Shown here piece after piece: positions 12,016-24,049 of a stretch of DNA of 64,000 bases. The stretch comes from Muscardinus avellanarius. Its lineage: Eukaryota; Chordata; Mammalia; Rodentia; Gliridae. Both the position numbers and the translations under genes were made by a program. The notes below the pieces were generated by a model. That model had not been told where the DNA came from, did not search any database, and worked only from the letters and a program-made list of their open reading frames with translations. Location: assembly GCA_963383645.1 (NCBI GenBank), contig OY726569.1, positions 73,076,635 to 73,140,634 on the forward strand. Reading direction: 5' to 3'. Each line of letters begins with the position of its first letter. Position 1 is the stretch's first letter.

Positions 12016-12244
12016 ATCTATTTATTTATTTATTTTGGGGTGGTACTGGGGGTGGAACCCAGAGGCTTTCTACCTCCAGGCTATACTCCCAGACCTTTTT
12101 TTTTAATATTTTATTTGTAAACAGGGTCACACTAAGTTGCTGAGAGCCTCACTAAGTAGCTGAGGCTGGCTTCGAACCATGCGATCCTCCTGTCTCAGCC
12201 TCCCAAGCGCGGGGATTACAAATGTACGCCACCACACCCGGCTA
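12016..12244 (-). mobile_element. B1-dID SINE, 'AGAGGCTTTCTACC' subtype
   Basis: CGGAATCAGTT (12005-12015) and CGGATTCAGTT (12245-12255) form the target duplication with one mismatch. The reversed ID half has GGAACCCAGAGGCTTTCTACC, shared only with the copy at 62138. A (TTTA)n tail lies next to the left duplication. Confidence 0.94.
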
Positions 12245-12663
12245 CGGATTCAGTTTAGAGGGAGTGTTTTATAACCAAAAAATCCTTATTAAAGCTAGGT
12301 AGAGTTGCTGTTAAGAACTACAAGAACTTTAATCTACTCAAGAACTTTAATCATGACCCTAGTGTATTTTCATTTTCCTTCTGTAATTTTTATGGTAACT
12401 GTGAAGCAAATGTTTTTTTACCTGTGTTTTCACAAAGAATCTAACAACCTCCAAGAAATTTGACAAATTCCTCAGAATCGCACATTCAGGATGCGACAAA
12501 GCCCACATCCTTCCCATTCCCCATTCCCCATTCCCCAGCCATCATAACAAAATCTTCAGGCTTATGCCCACCTGTCTGAGTAAAGGCAGACAGGTGGATT
12601 CCTTTATATTCCTTTTGACTGTATTATTGGCCATGGTCTTTTCCCTACAAAGTAGATGTGTTT

Positions 12664-12883
12664 CTGTTTGCTTGTTTCGTGGTACTGGGGACGGAACCCA
12701 GGGGCATTCTACTTCTGAACGACACCCCTAGCCCTATTTTTATTCTTATTTTTGAAACAGGGTCTCACTGAGTTGCAAAGGGCCTCACTAAGTAGCTGAG
12801 GCAGGCTTCTAACCTGCGTAATCCTCCTGTCTTAGTCTTCCAAATGCTGGGATTACAAGCGTGCGCCACCACACCCAGCTAAC
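12664..12883 (-). mobile_element. B1-dID SINE
   Basis: AGATGTGTTT flanks it at 12654-12663 and 12884-12893. It starts GTGGTACTGGGGACGGAACC and ends GTGCGCCACCACACCC. Confidence 0.94.
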
Positions 12884-12893
12884 AGATGTGTTT

Positions 12894-14659
12894 TATTCTT
12901 TTTCTCTAATATCTGGGCACTTCTAGCCAGAAATGGCAAATAGACCTCATCTCTGACTTCCCCTCGGATGCACCACAGCGGTTGCTTGGCTGTCTGTAAT
13001 TGCGGAGCAGCTCTTCCATGGGCTCTGTGTTGGAGCAGCTGGCCAGTGGTGGAATGCATGCTGCACCTAGTCACCAAGGAGGCTGCTTAAACATCATTAC
13101 TTTATCCTGAAAGTGGAAAATGAGAGAAATCATTTAATGTCCTATGTTGGAAAGCCATGCCCACCTCCCAATGTGGGAAACATCCTGCTGCTGCATAGAT
13201 GAAATAGATGGGTGAATTTATAAGAGAGATGTGCTAAGAATTAAAAGGAAAAATGAGGTATAAGGTTTTTACGAAGTAAGCGACAAGCATTGAAATGTGA
13301 CTACAGAATTTTCAGGGAAGCTGCTGGATTGATTTGCTGTTGTTACTTTTCTTCTCTAGGGCTGTTGTATTTTTCTCTCTCCTCTATATACAGTGTGACA
13401 GCAACCACAAGAAAGCAGCAGGCTTGGCTGTAAGGACCTTGTTTGGAAAGTATAGCCAGTACCCCACACTCCTCCCTGCCACCAGCACACACTCGTCCAG
13501 AAGAGGCTGGATGCGTCATCCCTCCTGGGAGATGAGACATGGTTCCACGTTGATATCACCCATTCTGCCCATTGCTTGAATCCCCAGATTGTTCATGTGT
13601 TTGTTGACTTTTCATCTAAAAATAAAAAGTCACTTAAGTCAAATAGCCGAATGCCAATGTGTTTGGCTGTTTGTAAATTTTAGAAACCCATTTAGGAAAC
13701 CACCATCAGGATGTTCTTGACTTTCAATCAGCTTGGGCATGTCACACCTCAGTACACTAGCTCTTGCAAAGATTGGGCCCAGGAAATTGAGTTAGGGAAA
13801 CATTCCCTGAGACACTTAGAGCACTCAAGAAGTAGTACTGGTGATCCACAAAGTGTTTCTATGTCATCTAAAGTTCTCCCCTGGCCATACCATTGTTTAT
13901 ATTAAGTAAAATATGACACTGGGGTTCTCTCCTTCTTAAGGGAACAAAGGTTACCTTTATGGCTTTGAAATTTTGGTGGTGCAACTTAATGAAATTCCTC
14001 TTTCATAAATTATTCCCCTTCTTCAAAATGGGTGCCACATCCTTCATTTTCCTCTCCTAAGAAATTCTACATTATTTATGGATGCGATATTCTTTCCAAA
14101 GCCTCTTGCATTATAAAGACTAGATGCATAAACACACGTTGCAGAATTAGAGATCAAGGCCTAGTCATCCCTCTGGGTCACACAGAAGTCATTTCTGGAC
14201 AAAAAGTGCTATACACAATGTATATTTTTAAAAATGATCTTTATTCTACTTTGTGCTGCAAAAACAAACATTGGGAGGACGATTCTCTCACAGGATATGG
14301 AAATGGCCTTGGACCATGGCCAGGGTTAGTGGCACAGCTGCTGTTTCCTGTAAAGGACATCCCACATGCAGAAAGGGAGAAGATGAAGTTAAACATATAG
14401 CACAAAAATAATGACTGAACCTATTAACAAGAACGGAAGGATTAGCCCGCTACACATTCTGTCTATAATGACAGGTAACCACTGGCAGGTATCACAGTTT
14501 ATGTTTAGAAGACATATTTAAAACCCTTTACCAGAGGGCAACTGATTCAATAACAATAGCATAACAACAGCGTATACTTATGGCACCTAATAATGTTAAA
14601 GTTCCTTTGTATATCTAATTTTATATTCTCAACAACCTAGTAAGACTGGTGGGTTGATT
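12894..14659. other. Unique-looking DNA, no gene seen
   Basis: Open frames at 14032-14400 and 13334-13579 lack family motifs or splice-like borders. 14580-14650 is T-rich and may belong to the decayed L2 end. Confidence 0.5.
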
Positions 14660-15137
14660 GGAGAGGGCTAGGACATGTGAAACCTGGGCTAAGGCATGTA
14701 AAGCCAGTTGAAGGGCTTGGATTTGATTCTAATCATGATGCAAAGTTTTAAGCCAAGAACAGACATAACTGAATTTATACTTTTTGGAAAAGATCATCTG
14801 GCCTGCTGTATGGAACACGGGCTATAATGTAGTCAGCTAGAAGCTAGGAGATCAGTTGGGAAACTACTCCAGGAAAGAGATCGTAGTAGCTGAGATTGAG
14901 GATGATGATAGAAGGGAGAGGTGCTGGGAACTCAGAATAAATTTTGAAAAAATTGCTTATGAGACCTGCAAATAGATTGGATGTGAAATGTGAGTACAAA
15001 ATAAGAAAGAATTATCTATAGTTTGGGGGGGGCCTAAATAACCCTGGGAATTGTGTTATTTTTTTCATGTCTGGAATTATTTATGCAAAAATAAAATCGA
15101 GGAATATTGGTAAAAAGAGCAAATTAGAGTAGAAGTA

Positions 15138-15365
15138 ACCCGGGCGTGGTGGCGCACGCTTATAATCCCAGCATTCGGGAGGCTGAGACCAGAGGATCGC
15201 AGTTCACGGCCAGCCTCAGCTACTTAGTGAGGCCCTCTGCAACTCAGTGAGACCTGGCTTCAAAATAAAGAATAAAAAATAGGGCAGGAGGTGCCGCCTG
15301 GAGGTTGAATACCCCTGGGTTCTATCCCCAGACCTGCAAAAAAAAAAAAAAAAAAAAAAAAAAAA
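15138..15365 (+). mobile_element. B1-dID SINE, 'ATTCGGGAGG' subtype, inside L2
   Basis: TAGAGTAGAAGTA at 15125-15137 and 15366-15378 is a perfect 13-bp target duplication. The 28-base A tail is intact. It interrupts the antisense L2 relic. Confidence 0.96.
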
Positions 15366-15616
15366 TAGAGTAGAAGTAGCAGAGTGGGAATTAAGAGTTC
15401 TGTTCTAGAAAAACTAAATTTGAGATGTCATGCAAGTAGAGAATGTCAAGGCAATATTAGTCTAGAACTCAGGGACTAGGTTGAGCTGGAGATTGAAAGA
15501 CAGCTAAGGACTAAGATTCCTAGGGGTACACCAACATTTAGAGGTGGAGAAAAGGAAAAGAAACCTGCTGTAAGTTGGAAATAAATTCTTGAGAATGTGA
15601 TATTTTGGAAGCCAAG

Positions 15617-15955
15617 TGTTATGGTTTGGATTTAGAATGTCCCCCTAGACTGCACAGAGACAAAGTAGCTTTGTTGGAGATGGGACTTTGATGGTAAGGA
15701 GGGTTTCCTGGGGGTGAGACTTTGATACATATGGTCTCTCCTCCTCTTGTTCTCTCTCTTGCTCATTTCTGGCCTCCTGTATGTGGGAGCAGAGCTCTTA
15801 TTCCCTGTGCCATGCTCTGAGATCTGCAGACTTCACCTGGTATAACATGGACTGAACCTCTGAAATCTCCAGAAATGTGAGCAAGTAAATTTTCCTTTCT
15901 CTATGTGTGGTGGTCAGGTATTTTAGGTCACAACAGTGAGAATGCTCACTGAAAC
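15617..15955 (+). mobile_element. Solo LTR of the MaLR (ERVL-related) class
   Basis: It starts TGTTATGGTTTGGAT, a classic MaLR (MLT1/MST/THE1-type) LTR start. It goes on with GGAGATGGGACTTTGATGG, an ATGGACTGAACCTCTGAAA block and a final GTCACAACAGTGAGAATG, then ends in ACA. CCAAG before and TCAAG after may be the decayed 5-bp target duplication. There is no internal viral region, so this is a solo LTR. It sits inside the L2 relic and is therefore younger than it. Confidence 0.75.
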
Positions 15956-16266
15956 ATCAAGTAAAGAAAATATTTCAAGAAGGAAGGAGTCAGGCCCAGT
16001 ACTGCTAAGAGGACAAGTGAGATGAGGACTGAGAATTGACCCTTGGATTTGCCAGAATATAGTCAGTGGTGACCTCAACAAGCATGAATTAAGACAGAGA
16101 TAGCAGAAAGCAAAACAGAGAAGAAAATGTTGGAGATTGGAAAAGATGCAAAAACATCACATAATATTTATATTTACCACCACTGACTTTAAATCCTTAA
16201 TGATTTCATGAGAAAATAGATCCAGGTGAGACTCGGCAATCTGTTCAACATACAGAGAACCTGGAT

Positions 16267-16290
16267 AAATAAATAAATAAATAAATAAGA
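16267..16290. repeat. (AAAT)n short microsatellite
   Basis: Six ATAA units in tandem. Confidence 0.9.
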
Positions 16291-16849
16291 CAGAACTCCC
16301 TACTTGGCTTTCAGCTCTATGTGCGGGAGTAGGTGGGGTACATGAAGGAGGGGTGCGATGTTGGTAAGTATGTCAAATGTACCTCCTCGTCAAAAGACTC
16401 CCCTGTGCCTGTGCAGATTCCCCATAGGATATGTGGAGGTAACAAAGCCTCTTCTTCCAAGATGTCCCACTTGGTTCAAGTAAAGGAGCCTGGCATGTCT
16501 CCCAGCTCTCCCAGAGGCAAAGCTAACCCAACTCATCCTGCCCCTGACTGTGTGGCTTAGAAGGAACTTTTTAAACTAAATCATCCCCTGCCTCCACACT
16601 ATGCCCCTTCCCTATTGTGAAAGGGCTCTGAGTCCCAAAGGGCTCTGCAGACCCAAAGCTGAGCTCTAGGACAGAAGAGTGCTGGCTACAGGATTCTTAA
16701 GAGCACCATGCTGCCTGGCATACATTCTAAAATGTTCTCGATTTGCTGAGATAATTAGAGTTTTGATATTCTAAGATCCTCACACTTGGTGTTCTGAAAC
16801 CAGAAAGTTGAAACGCTGGGTTTGCAGATCATTAAGAAGAAAGAAGAAA

Positions 16850-17048
16850 GCCAGATGAGGTGGCTGGCGCACACCAGAATCCCAGGACTTGGGAGGCTGA
16901 GGTGGGAGGATCACAATCCTAAGGCCAGCCTTGCTTGACAACTTAGCGAGACCCTGTCTGAAAATAAAAATAAAAAGGGTTGAGGATGTAGCTCAGTGGT
17001 AGATTGCCCTTGGGATCAATCAGCAGTACCACCCCACACCCCAAAAAA
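16850..17048 (+). mobile_element. B1-dID SINE, older copy
   Basis: GCCAGATGAGGTGGCTGGCG opens the B1 half. The ID half reads GGTTGAGGATGTAGCTCAGTGG, nearest of all copies to the general ID consensus. It is flanked by AAGAAAG-rich sequence. Confidence 0.88.
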
Positions 17049-17377
17049 GAAAGAAATTAAAAGAGATAACATTTTTACTTCTGGAATCTCTGTAAGAATG
17101 ACAATACAAGAGCCAAAAAAATTTTCCTTCCCTTTTAAAGTAGTGGCATGACTTTGTCAGGGCCTTCTTCACTGCCTCTCTCCAGGAATCCTGCTGTGAT
17201 GTACTCTATTCATAGGGTAATGATATTTGCTTTTGTATCTCTGTAAATCTCACAAGTAAATGAAAAGCAGCACAAATAGTACCATAGTAATTAAATTAAA
17301 CCAGCCCCTTGAGATTGGGTGTGTCTCCGGTACTTGCTAATCAACCAGTTCATTGCCACTAGATATAGATTCCCCTA

Positions 17378-17577
17378 GATATGTTGCATTTATCATCTTA
17401 TTTTATCCTCAAAACTGCTCTTTATTGCCTTTTTACAAATGAGGACCTCCAGACCTCCAGAGGTTTAAAAGACCTGGTTAAGGCCACTTGTCCAGTAAAT
17501 GGGGGAGGAGTCAAGATTCTAACTCCAGCTTCTGTTTCCAAAGCCAGGGCTCTTTCCGTTATACCGCCCTGTCTATT
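17378..17577 (-). mobile_element. MIR relic
   Basis: TTTACAAATGAGGACCTCCAG, GACCTGGTTAAGGCCACTTG and GGCTCTTTCCGTTATACCGC give a long reversed MIR match. Confidence 0.75.
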
Positions 17578-17734
17578 ATATACTTAGTGATGATAATGGC
17601 TTGTTCATTTGCATTTGTGAAGCATCTTTCACTTGAAGAGCTAAAATTCTCTAAGCATTTCCTTCTTTTGTGATCTGGAGACCAGAAGGAAAGAACCGAC
17701 ATTGCTCGGTCTCCTTAGATGTGTCAGATATAAT

Positions 17735-17868
17735 TTTAGTCACTTTCACGTATCAGACAGGTTATATTTATCATCCTTGTTTTACAGATGAGGAAATGAA
17801 ACTTAACAGAGAAATTAAGTTGCCAGTATCCTATAGCTCACAAAGGAATTAAAAGTCCACCTGGGGCT
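17735..17868 (-). mobile_element. MIR relic
   Basis: CATCCTTGTTTTACAGATGA, then GGAAATGAAACTTAACAGAG and TTAAGTTGCCAGTATCC, is the reversed MIR core. It is separated from the previous MIR by about 150 bases. Confidence 0.7.
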
Positions 17869-17877
17869 CTTCCTCAG

Positions 17878-18003
17878 TAAATTCTAAGCTACGTTGGAGC
17901 AGGGAACCTGCTTGTTTGAACTGTCATATCCCTAGTGCCTAGAACAAGGTCTGATTCTGGCACATAGTAGGTGCACAGGAAGTCGATTTCGAAAGAATAA
18001 TGA
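17878..18003 (+). mobile_element. L2 3'-end fragment
   Basis: TGGAGCAGGGAACCTGCTTG, ATATCCCTAGTGCCTAGAAC and TCTGGCACATAGTAGGTGC are the sense L2 3' end. Confidence 0.75.
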
Positions 18004-18164
18004 AGGCACGGGGCCCTGCGTTGTACTTTCTAGTGTCTTCCGGCGGATGTTGACATGCTGCAGCAAGAAGGTTCTGAGAATCCGTGAGTGTCTGTGTGCT
18101 GCTGATTGCAAATCTCGCTCTCCTCGCAGCCCTGTGATCTGCCTGGTGGAGCTGCTTTTCTAGC

Positions 18165-18290
18165 ACTGGCCAGAGAACTGAGGCACAGAAGTCAGTTTGG
18201 CAAAGACTCTGCAAGTCAGTGAACAGTTTGTGGCACAACTGAAATCTCGAGATTCTCACCTTTACAGCCTTAACCACTTAACAACCCAGT
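18165..18290 (-). mobile_element. MIR relic
   Basis: AGAGAACTGAGGCACAGAAG, then TTTGTGGCACAACTGAAATC and ACAGCCTTAACCACTTA, follow reversed MIR. Confidence 0.55.
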
Positions 18291-20837
18291 GGTCCTGGTG
18301 GGGTTATAGCTTTCCATAAATCTGGTACTTAATCATTTAAAGAGATGGCAATTTATCTTAAATACACGCCTCATTATGGATGTGTCACACTTAGCGCAGA
18401 TGGTCTCAGAAGTTTTTCCTGGCTTCCCTTCCCCTAACAGTATCTAGTATGTTAATGTCAATATTAGCTTTTCTGTTTTAGGTAACTTTGGTATGCTTCT
18501 CATTAGCTGGAACCGTACAGAGTTCAGTTTTACCTGCGCTGAGGGATCGCTAAATTCCTACTGGCATCTGCACCGCACAGTCCCATGTTGAAAGTGAGGT
18601 CATGTTTCTCCTGGATTAGGCCTGTATCTGATGAGCTCGGGCTGGCGTGAATCCGAGACAATGAAATAATCACACCCATTAGCTCACCAGGGCCTTATTA
18701 AGATGTGGCCTGGCTTTCCATCCATTTCTCCTGCTTGGAAAAACTGACATAGTCATGGTTTATAAAGGTTAGTGGAGATGGAACCGCTTCAGCAACCAAC
18801 ACTCAGCACTGCCCTGTTTAAACTTGGGATGGGATCGCTGCTCAGTCCTGGGAAGTGGCACTTCAGGAGCCAGGGTGCAGGAATCTTCTTTCATGTCTTT
18901 GTGTCTGATGGTAAAGTTGAATTTTCTTAGCATCCTCTTCCTAGATTCAGTGGCGAGGGGCTGCTCCAGAGCAGAATTTCCTAAACTCTTTGCTGTTGAC
19001 TATTTCTCTTTACAGACCCCCACCTTTTGAAGGCTTGGGTTTAATAAACAAACTGTAGTGGTTAAATAATGATTTTATTTTTCTCACTGACACCTGGTGT
19101 CAGTCTTCTGCCTCTGTCTTCCTCCGTGGTGCATTTTTAGGGACACCTTCGCAGACCCTGTGTGTGATTCTCAAGTGTGGTTACACACCCAGAGTTTCCT
19201 TCACTTCGCCCACAGGGTTCTTTTCACAATTACAGCCAACACCACTTGTATAATTCTTTGCTCATAAACACAGGTCTATCTTATTCATGGTTTCTCCACT
19301 GCCTAAGTCTTTGCTTGCTATATCATTGGTACTTGATAAGTATTGGTTGAATGAATTAAAGAATTAGCTGATTTAATTCCAATAAAAAATAAAATAAAGT
19401 TGTCCCTTATATTGACCTGAGGATGTTTTTTCCATGTAAGTTTGGTAGAATTTTTAAAAAGTATTGACAATGGCTTGAATAAACATCACCAAGTTTAAGA
19501 TAAAAGTTAACTTTGGGTGGGAGAGAAGATAATGTTATTGGAGCACGATTACACAAGAGGCTTCCAGAACATTCGTGATGTCCCATTTCTTAATCTGGAG
19601 GAGTCCTAGGAATCCAGATGCCCCAGACTTACCCCGGGACCAGAGGGACATGCCAAATAAGCCACCTGCTGTTTATTTCATGCACACCCAAGGCAAAGCT
19701 GTTGGGGCCATTTAAGGATTTTATAAAATGTGAGGGTGTTATTATAGTAGCCTTACAACTCTACAGCTCTTCTAATTGTTCACTAACTGCATTGGAAGAT
19801 ACCCTATTTATCTCTGCTCATAGCTTTGGAGACTTGCAGAACTCCTGCAAATGAACCGTCCTATCTTTCCGTTTGTGTCTACTCTCTCTTGAACCCATCT
19901 CACTCCCCTAAACCACACATCGAGATCGATCCAGATTAAAAACAAAGAACAACCTGGCAGTGGTTAGTTGAATGCCTGCTATGTGCTTTGCATTTTAAGA
20001 TATAATGAGAATGCCTTGAATTTTGACCTGAGCTTCATGGGGTCTTCTGGTGGATATCATCACGTAAGAATGAGAAAGTTATCTGAGAAGGGTCTGGTGT
20101 CAGGGCAGTCGTTCAATCATTGTTAGTGCTCTGTTGTCCTCTGTGTGGGCCACAATCTTTGGAAGTATCTGAGATTTCTTGGAGAAGTCACAGTACCTAC
20201 CCACACAGTTGGGTAGGGATCCAAGCTGGGTGACTTGTGCCGCATTGCTCTATGGTATTCAGAGACCACCTAATACTAGAATCTTGCTGGACCCAGCTGC
20301 TGGGGAATGTCAAAGGAACAGGCCCAGTCAGTCCTCTCAGATTGCAATCAAAAGTTGCTTGATAAATCAGTCAGGCTGAAAATATTCTTGGCAGTTTAAA
20401 CAGGCAGTGGTAAGAACATGCTTTCTATAGTTACAATGAGTTCATTATCCGAGGGCCGGAAGTGACCAAAATCATTGATTGGCTAATTATACATAACTCA
20501 AGGGTCATAATGCTTCAGTCATTAGGTGGGAATATCCATAAAGCACTTGAGTTCAGCTCCAATAAAGAGGGGAAATACACCCAAGGAAATTACAGGATAA
20601 AAGTTTGGGGATGTCGATGGTATAGGATACTCCTACTCTGAAATGGAAGTGTTTAATATATTACTAAGTTTTGCAAACAAACCTTAGAACACAGATTCTC
20701 TAAGTCTTTCCCAGCTTTCAGATAGGATGTAAAACTAGAAGTTTTAACCTTTACTTGTGGTTGTCTAAAAATCTAGCCTATTTTTCTTAGGAAGGGAAGC
20801 AGTTGCCTTAACACCCTGGCCAGATTCCCAACATGTA
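18291..20837. other. Unique-looking SINE-free DNA with one L2 scrap
   Basis: Outside the L2 scrap at 19250 I see no repeat and no exon. AT-rich homeobox-type cores occur (TGATTTAATTCC at 19368). Confidence 0.5.
19250..19370 (+). mobile_element. L2 3'-end fragment
   Basis: GGTTTCTCCACTGCCTAAGT, TTGGTACTTGATAAGTATTG and GTTGAATGAATTAAAG fit the L2 end ('...ataaatatttgttgaatgaa'). Confidence 0.55.
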
Positions 20838-20957
20838 CAGGGTGGCCCGTTTAAAACAGGCCCGTGGATGCTTCAGAGTGAGGGAAGGGGTTTGTTGTAA
20901 AGTGCCATGTGTATGTGGGTGTTTAATGAATATGAGCTGATTAAATTGGCCACCCTG
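20838..20957. mobile_element. Possible 120-bp MITE with 10-bp inverted termini
   Basis: CAGGGTGGCC at 20838-20847 is matched by its exact reverse complement GGCCACCCTG at 20948-20957, which bounds a 120-bp span. I recognise no family for the interior. No convincing target duplication is visible. A chance inverted repeat of this length and spacing is possible. Confidence 0.3.
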
Positions 20958-21317
20958 AATTATAACCTCATACCTTCTATAGTTCCTCTCCAGTTTTTAG
21001 CTCTGGACCATATTCTTCCTACTTCTCTGCCCAAACTTGTTAGGCAGAAGCGCTCCCATTATTAAAGCAGCTTGTGTTTTCCACCCAGAGTTTCTTTGTT
21101 TCAAGAAGAAGCAAAAGAATCCAGCCTTGGAAATACCTTCCTTTCAAAGGGTGGCCCAGCTGCAGCACTGTCCTGCACCAGCCACACCCCCTCACTTCCC
21201 CTCAGACCTTCTCCCTCCATCTGCTCCCCTGTCTCTGGGTTAACACAATGCCTGGATCTGTCTGGAGCAGATATGAGCTCCGCCACAAACAGAGGAGGCC
21301 TTGTCTACAGAAGGAAA

Positions 21318-21440
21318 AAGCTGTGTTCTAGAAATCAGGCGACCTGGGCTTATGCTGGGTTTTGCTAATAGCCATCTGTGAGGCTTAGGGGAGTCATTTT
21401 GTCTTCACAGGCCCAAGTTCCTTTACCCACGAAAGGCAAG
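21318..21440 (+). mobile_element. MIR relic
   Basis: GGCGACCTGGGCTTATGCTG, GAGGCTTAGGGGAGTCATTT and AGTTCCTTTACCCACGAAA follow the sense MIR order. Confidence 0.5.
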
Positions 21441-21534
21441 GGGGAGCAAAACTAGTCTTTCTCAAATTGAGGCCTACAAGTTCTATGAGATTTAAAAAAA
21501 AATTGTTTTCTGTTTTTACCATGAAAGTCTTTCT

Positions 21535-21713
21535 GTTTTATTTTTTAGTACTGGGGATTGGACCCAGGGATGACCATTGAGCTATACCCCTAGCCCTTTT
21601 TAATTAATTGTTTTTAACAGGCTCTTCCTAGGTTACTGTGCACTAGCCTTGACCCTGGAGTCCTCCTGTCTCGGCCTGCCAAGTACTGAGATTTTAGGCC
21701 TGCAACAACCGGC
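21535..21713 (-). mobile_element. B1-dID SINE, diverged
   Basis: TTAGTACTGGGGATTGGACC opens the reversed ID half and GGCCTGCAACAACCGGC closes it. ATGAAAGTCTTT before and ATGAAAATCTTT after look like a decayed target duplication. Confidence 0.88.
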
Positions 21714-22299
21714 TATGAAAATCTTTTTTAAATTATAAAGACAATACTTTGCAATTGAAAGACATTTTGAAAAAAATAAGTCTTAAGTGTCATAGTTGGT
21801 GATTCTGAAACTTATTCTAACATTAGAGGTTTTTAAATGTATTTTGGAGGTCTCAAATAAATTCTCCTTTTAAAAAGGACTCCATATATCAATTCAGTTT
21901 AAGGAATATTGGATTGATTCCATATACTTATGAGGTGGAAAAAGAGGTAAAGTATTAGCTTTAACTTTCTTATTCTCATCCTACTTGACCTAATTACTTT
22001 TAGACCACCTCAATATGTTTAAGTCTTTTTGCATATGGGCTTCTTTTGTTTTTATAACTGAAACATTTCCTGTTTTCAGTTATTATAAACTAAATTATTA
22101 AGTGTTTTTTGCAATAGCTTCTTTATTCTCTTAAGATTCAGATCATTTAATATATTGGTGACCAACCTGGTTAACTGAAACCTCCTCCATCTTATAAAGG
22201 TTTCTGTGTTGGTTGATGTGAAGATACGGACCACTCATATCAGTCCACCTGAGACTGAGCATCGCAACGGTAATTTATGTATGCATTCTACTTAATTTA

Positions 22300-22420
22300 C
22301 AAAGTGTGTTCAGGTATAGCGTCCATTGTTTTCACTGTAATCCCATCTAGTAAATGAAGCAGGTAGCATGATCCCCATCCTACAGATGGGCTGCTCAGTT
22401 CCAGAAGGAGCCTCGTATCT
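22300..22420 (-). mobile_element. MIR-like relic
   Basis: TGATCCCCATCCTACAGATG and GTAATCCCATCTAGTAAATG resemble a reversed MIR segment. The match is short. Confidence 0.4.
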
Positions 22421-22759
22421 TCTGACTCAGTCGACTTGTTCTTCCCAGCAATGTTTCTTCCTCTAATAGCAACAAAGCAGATTTGGTACTGGTTATGTGG
22501 CATATTTGTGATGTTCCTCTGTTACTTGTTCCAGGAAATTGTGAGTGGAGCTTCACATTCAAGAGTAGACTGACATTGCCAGACCTTGCTGCGCCTGATA
22601 TAAGTCACATGCTATTACTTATTAAAAGACCTAGCCAGTCTCACCCAGTCCAGCTCCTGGTACAAACAACTACTTGATAAATATTTATCAGAAGATAAAT
22701 GCACAAATGAATGAATGGGTGAATCTTTAAAAACCTCTGATTAAAATATATACATTGAA

Positions 22760-22936
22760 GCTGGGCATAGTGGCGCATGCCTGTAATCCTAGGACTTGGG
22801 GGCTGAGACAGGAGGATCTTAGATTCGTGGCCAGCCTCAACAACTTAGTGAGACCCTGTTTTCAAAATAAAATAGGGCTGGGGATATAGATCAGAAGTAG
22901 AATGTCCCAGGGCTCAATCTGCCAGTACTAAAAAAA
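22760..22936 (+). mobile_element. B1-dID SINE, short linker
   Basis: GCTGGGCATAGTGGCGCATG begins the B1 half and GGGCTGGGGATATAGATCAG the ID half. TATACATT occurs on both sides. Confidence 0.9.
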
Positions 22937-23997
22937 GTATACATTTTTTCTACACAGATCTTTTTTGCCAACATGTTTTATAGTGCTAAGTCAGTAGGAT
23001 TTGCTCAGAGACTGCAAAGTACTTTAAGAGAAAAAAAAAAAAAAAAAAAAAAGAGGTACTGGGAGAAAGGCATGCTCTGGTAGGCCAGCAGAGGAAATCT
23101 CCTTTCGGGCTTTATCTGCCTTCTTGTCTAGGAGTGATTTCCTGGTATCCCAAGTGAACACGGGAAATGGCATCTTTGTCTGCCTGACATTGACCAAAAA
23201 TCCTCAGCCCCATCACAGAGCGAGGAAAGAAATGATAGAGGTGTGTGAAGAGGCCGTGGAAAGCCAGACAGATGTTCCAAGTTGGATAGTTGGGCTGGAG
23301 AGCAGAGAAGCTGGTGGGAAGACAGTTTCTGTGGTCAGGATATGTCTGCCTGGAAAGGGGAGAGCTGTTTTGTCTGCCCCTCCCATGGTGTGGCTTGGCT
23401 GCTTTCTCTCTGCTTCCCAAGAGAATGATTAGTGACCAAGGTCATTGCATTTCAATCAAGGCAGCTCTTGCTAGACTGGTAAGCCAGGCTCCCAGGGGTA
23501 TTGTGAAGTTTGAGCAGGGTGAAGAGAGAGGCTGCTGGTCACAAAGGGATCCACTCGCCCTTTTCCACTGTTGGCAGTTGCTGTGGTATCTATAAACATA
23601 AAGTTTATTCTCATATACTCATAAATGCTGGTTACTGTCATATGATTGCATTGTCTATGGAAGTGGATTGCTTGGAAAAAGTTATTCCATTTCATTTTTA
23701 TATACTCATTGTTCCTGGAACCACTTCCTGAAATTCCAGGCTCTTATTTTGCTGTGGTTCTCTTAAACTGCCTCTTTGTCAAAGCCTTTGGGTTCTGGAG
23801 ATGTTCTTGTGCTTCAAGTGTGCCCCTGAGTAGCTTCTGGGAACTCTGTAAGATGGTTCAGCTTTGCTTGGCTGACGAAGAGGCAACTCTCCCTCCCAGT
23901 TATGCCTCTCTGACCGGGCTTGTTGGTCATCTCGAAAAGCTAAGAATGCTAGAGGGGACCAAAGTGAAATTGCAGAGCATCCTCACACAGCCAAACT

Positions 23998-23999
<2 letters not shown>
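22937..23999. other. Unique-looking DNA, no gene seen
   Basis: A 23-base A run at 23030-23052 follows GTACTTTAAGAG. Overlapping open frames at 23112-23432 exist on both strands, so neither is persuasive. Confidence 0.5.

Positions 24000-24047
<48 letters not shown>
24000..24047. repeat. (CA)n microsatellite
   Basis: A pure (AC)24 run with no SINE next to it. Confidence 0.97.

Positions 24048-24049
<2 letters not shown>

Larger units (their letters stand above)
14660..16180 (-). mobile_element. L2 LINE relic, antisense, broken by two younger insertions
   Basis: The + strand reads as the reverse complement of the 3' part of L2. Landmarks in order are the line matching the replacement of GATTTGATTCTAATCATGATG (14718), ATCATCTGGCCTGCTGTATG (14793), AACTACTCCAGGAAAGAGATC (14862), ACACCAACATTTAGAGGTGG (15527), and after the LTR AAATATTTCAAGAAGGAAGG and AGATGAGGACTGAGAATTGACC (15966-16040). 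The body is interrupted by a B1-dID at 15138-15365 and a MaLR LTR at 15617-15955, and the order of L2 segments is kept across both. It is an ancient, inactive copy. Ends are approximate. Confidence 0.7.

Noticed and set aside
15617..15955. Internal retroviral genes next to the LTR
   Set aside because: Both flanks are L2 sequence, so it is a solo LTR with no gag, pol or env remains.
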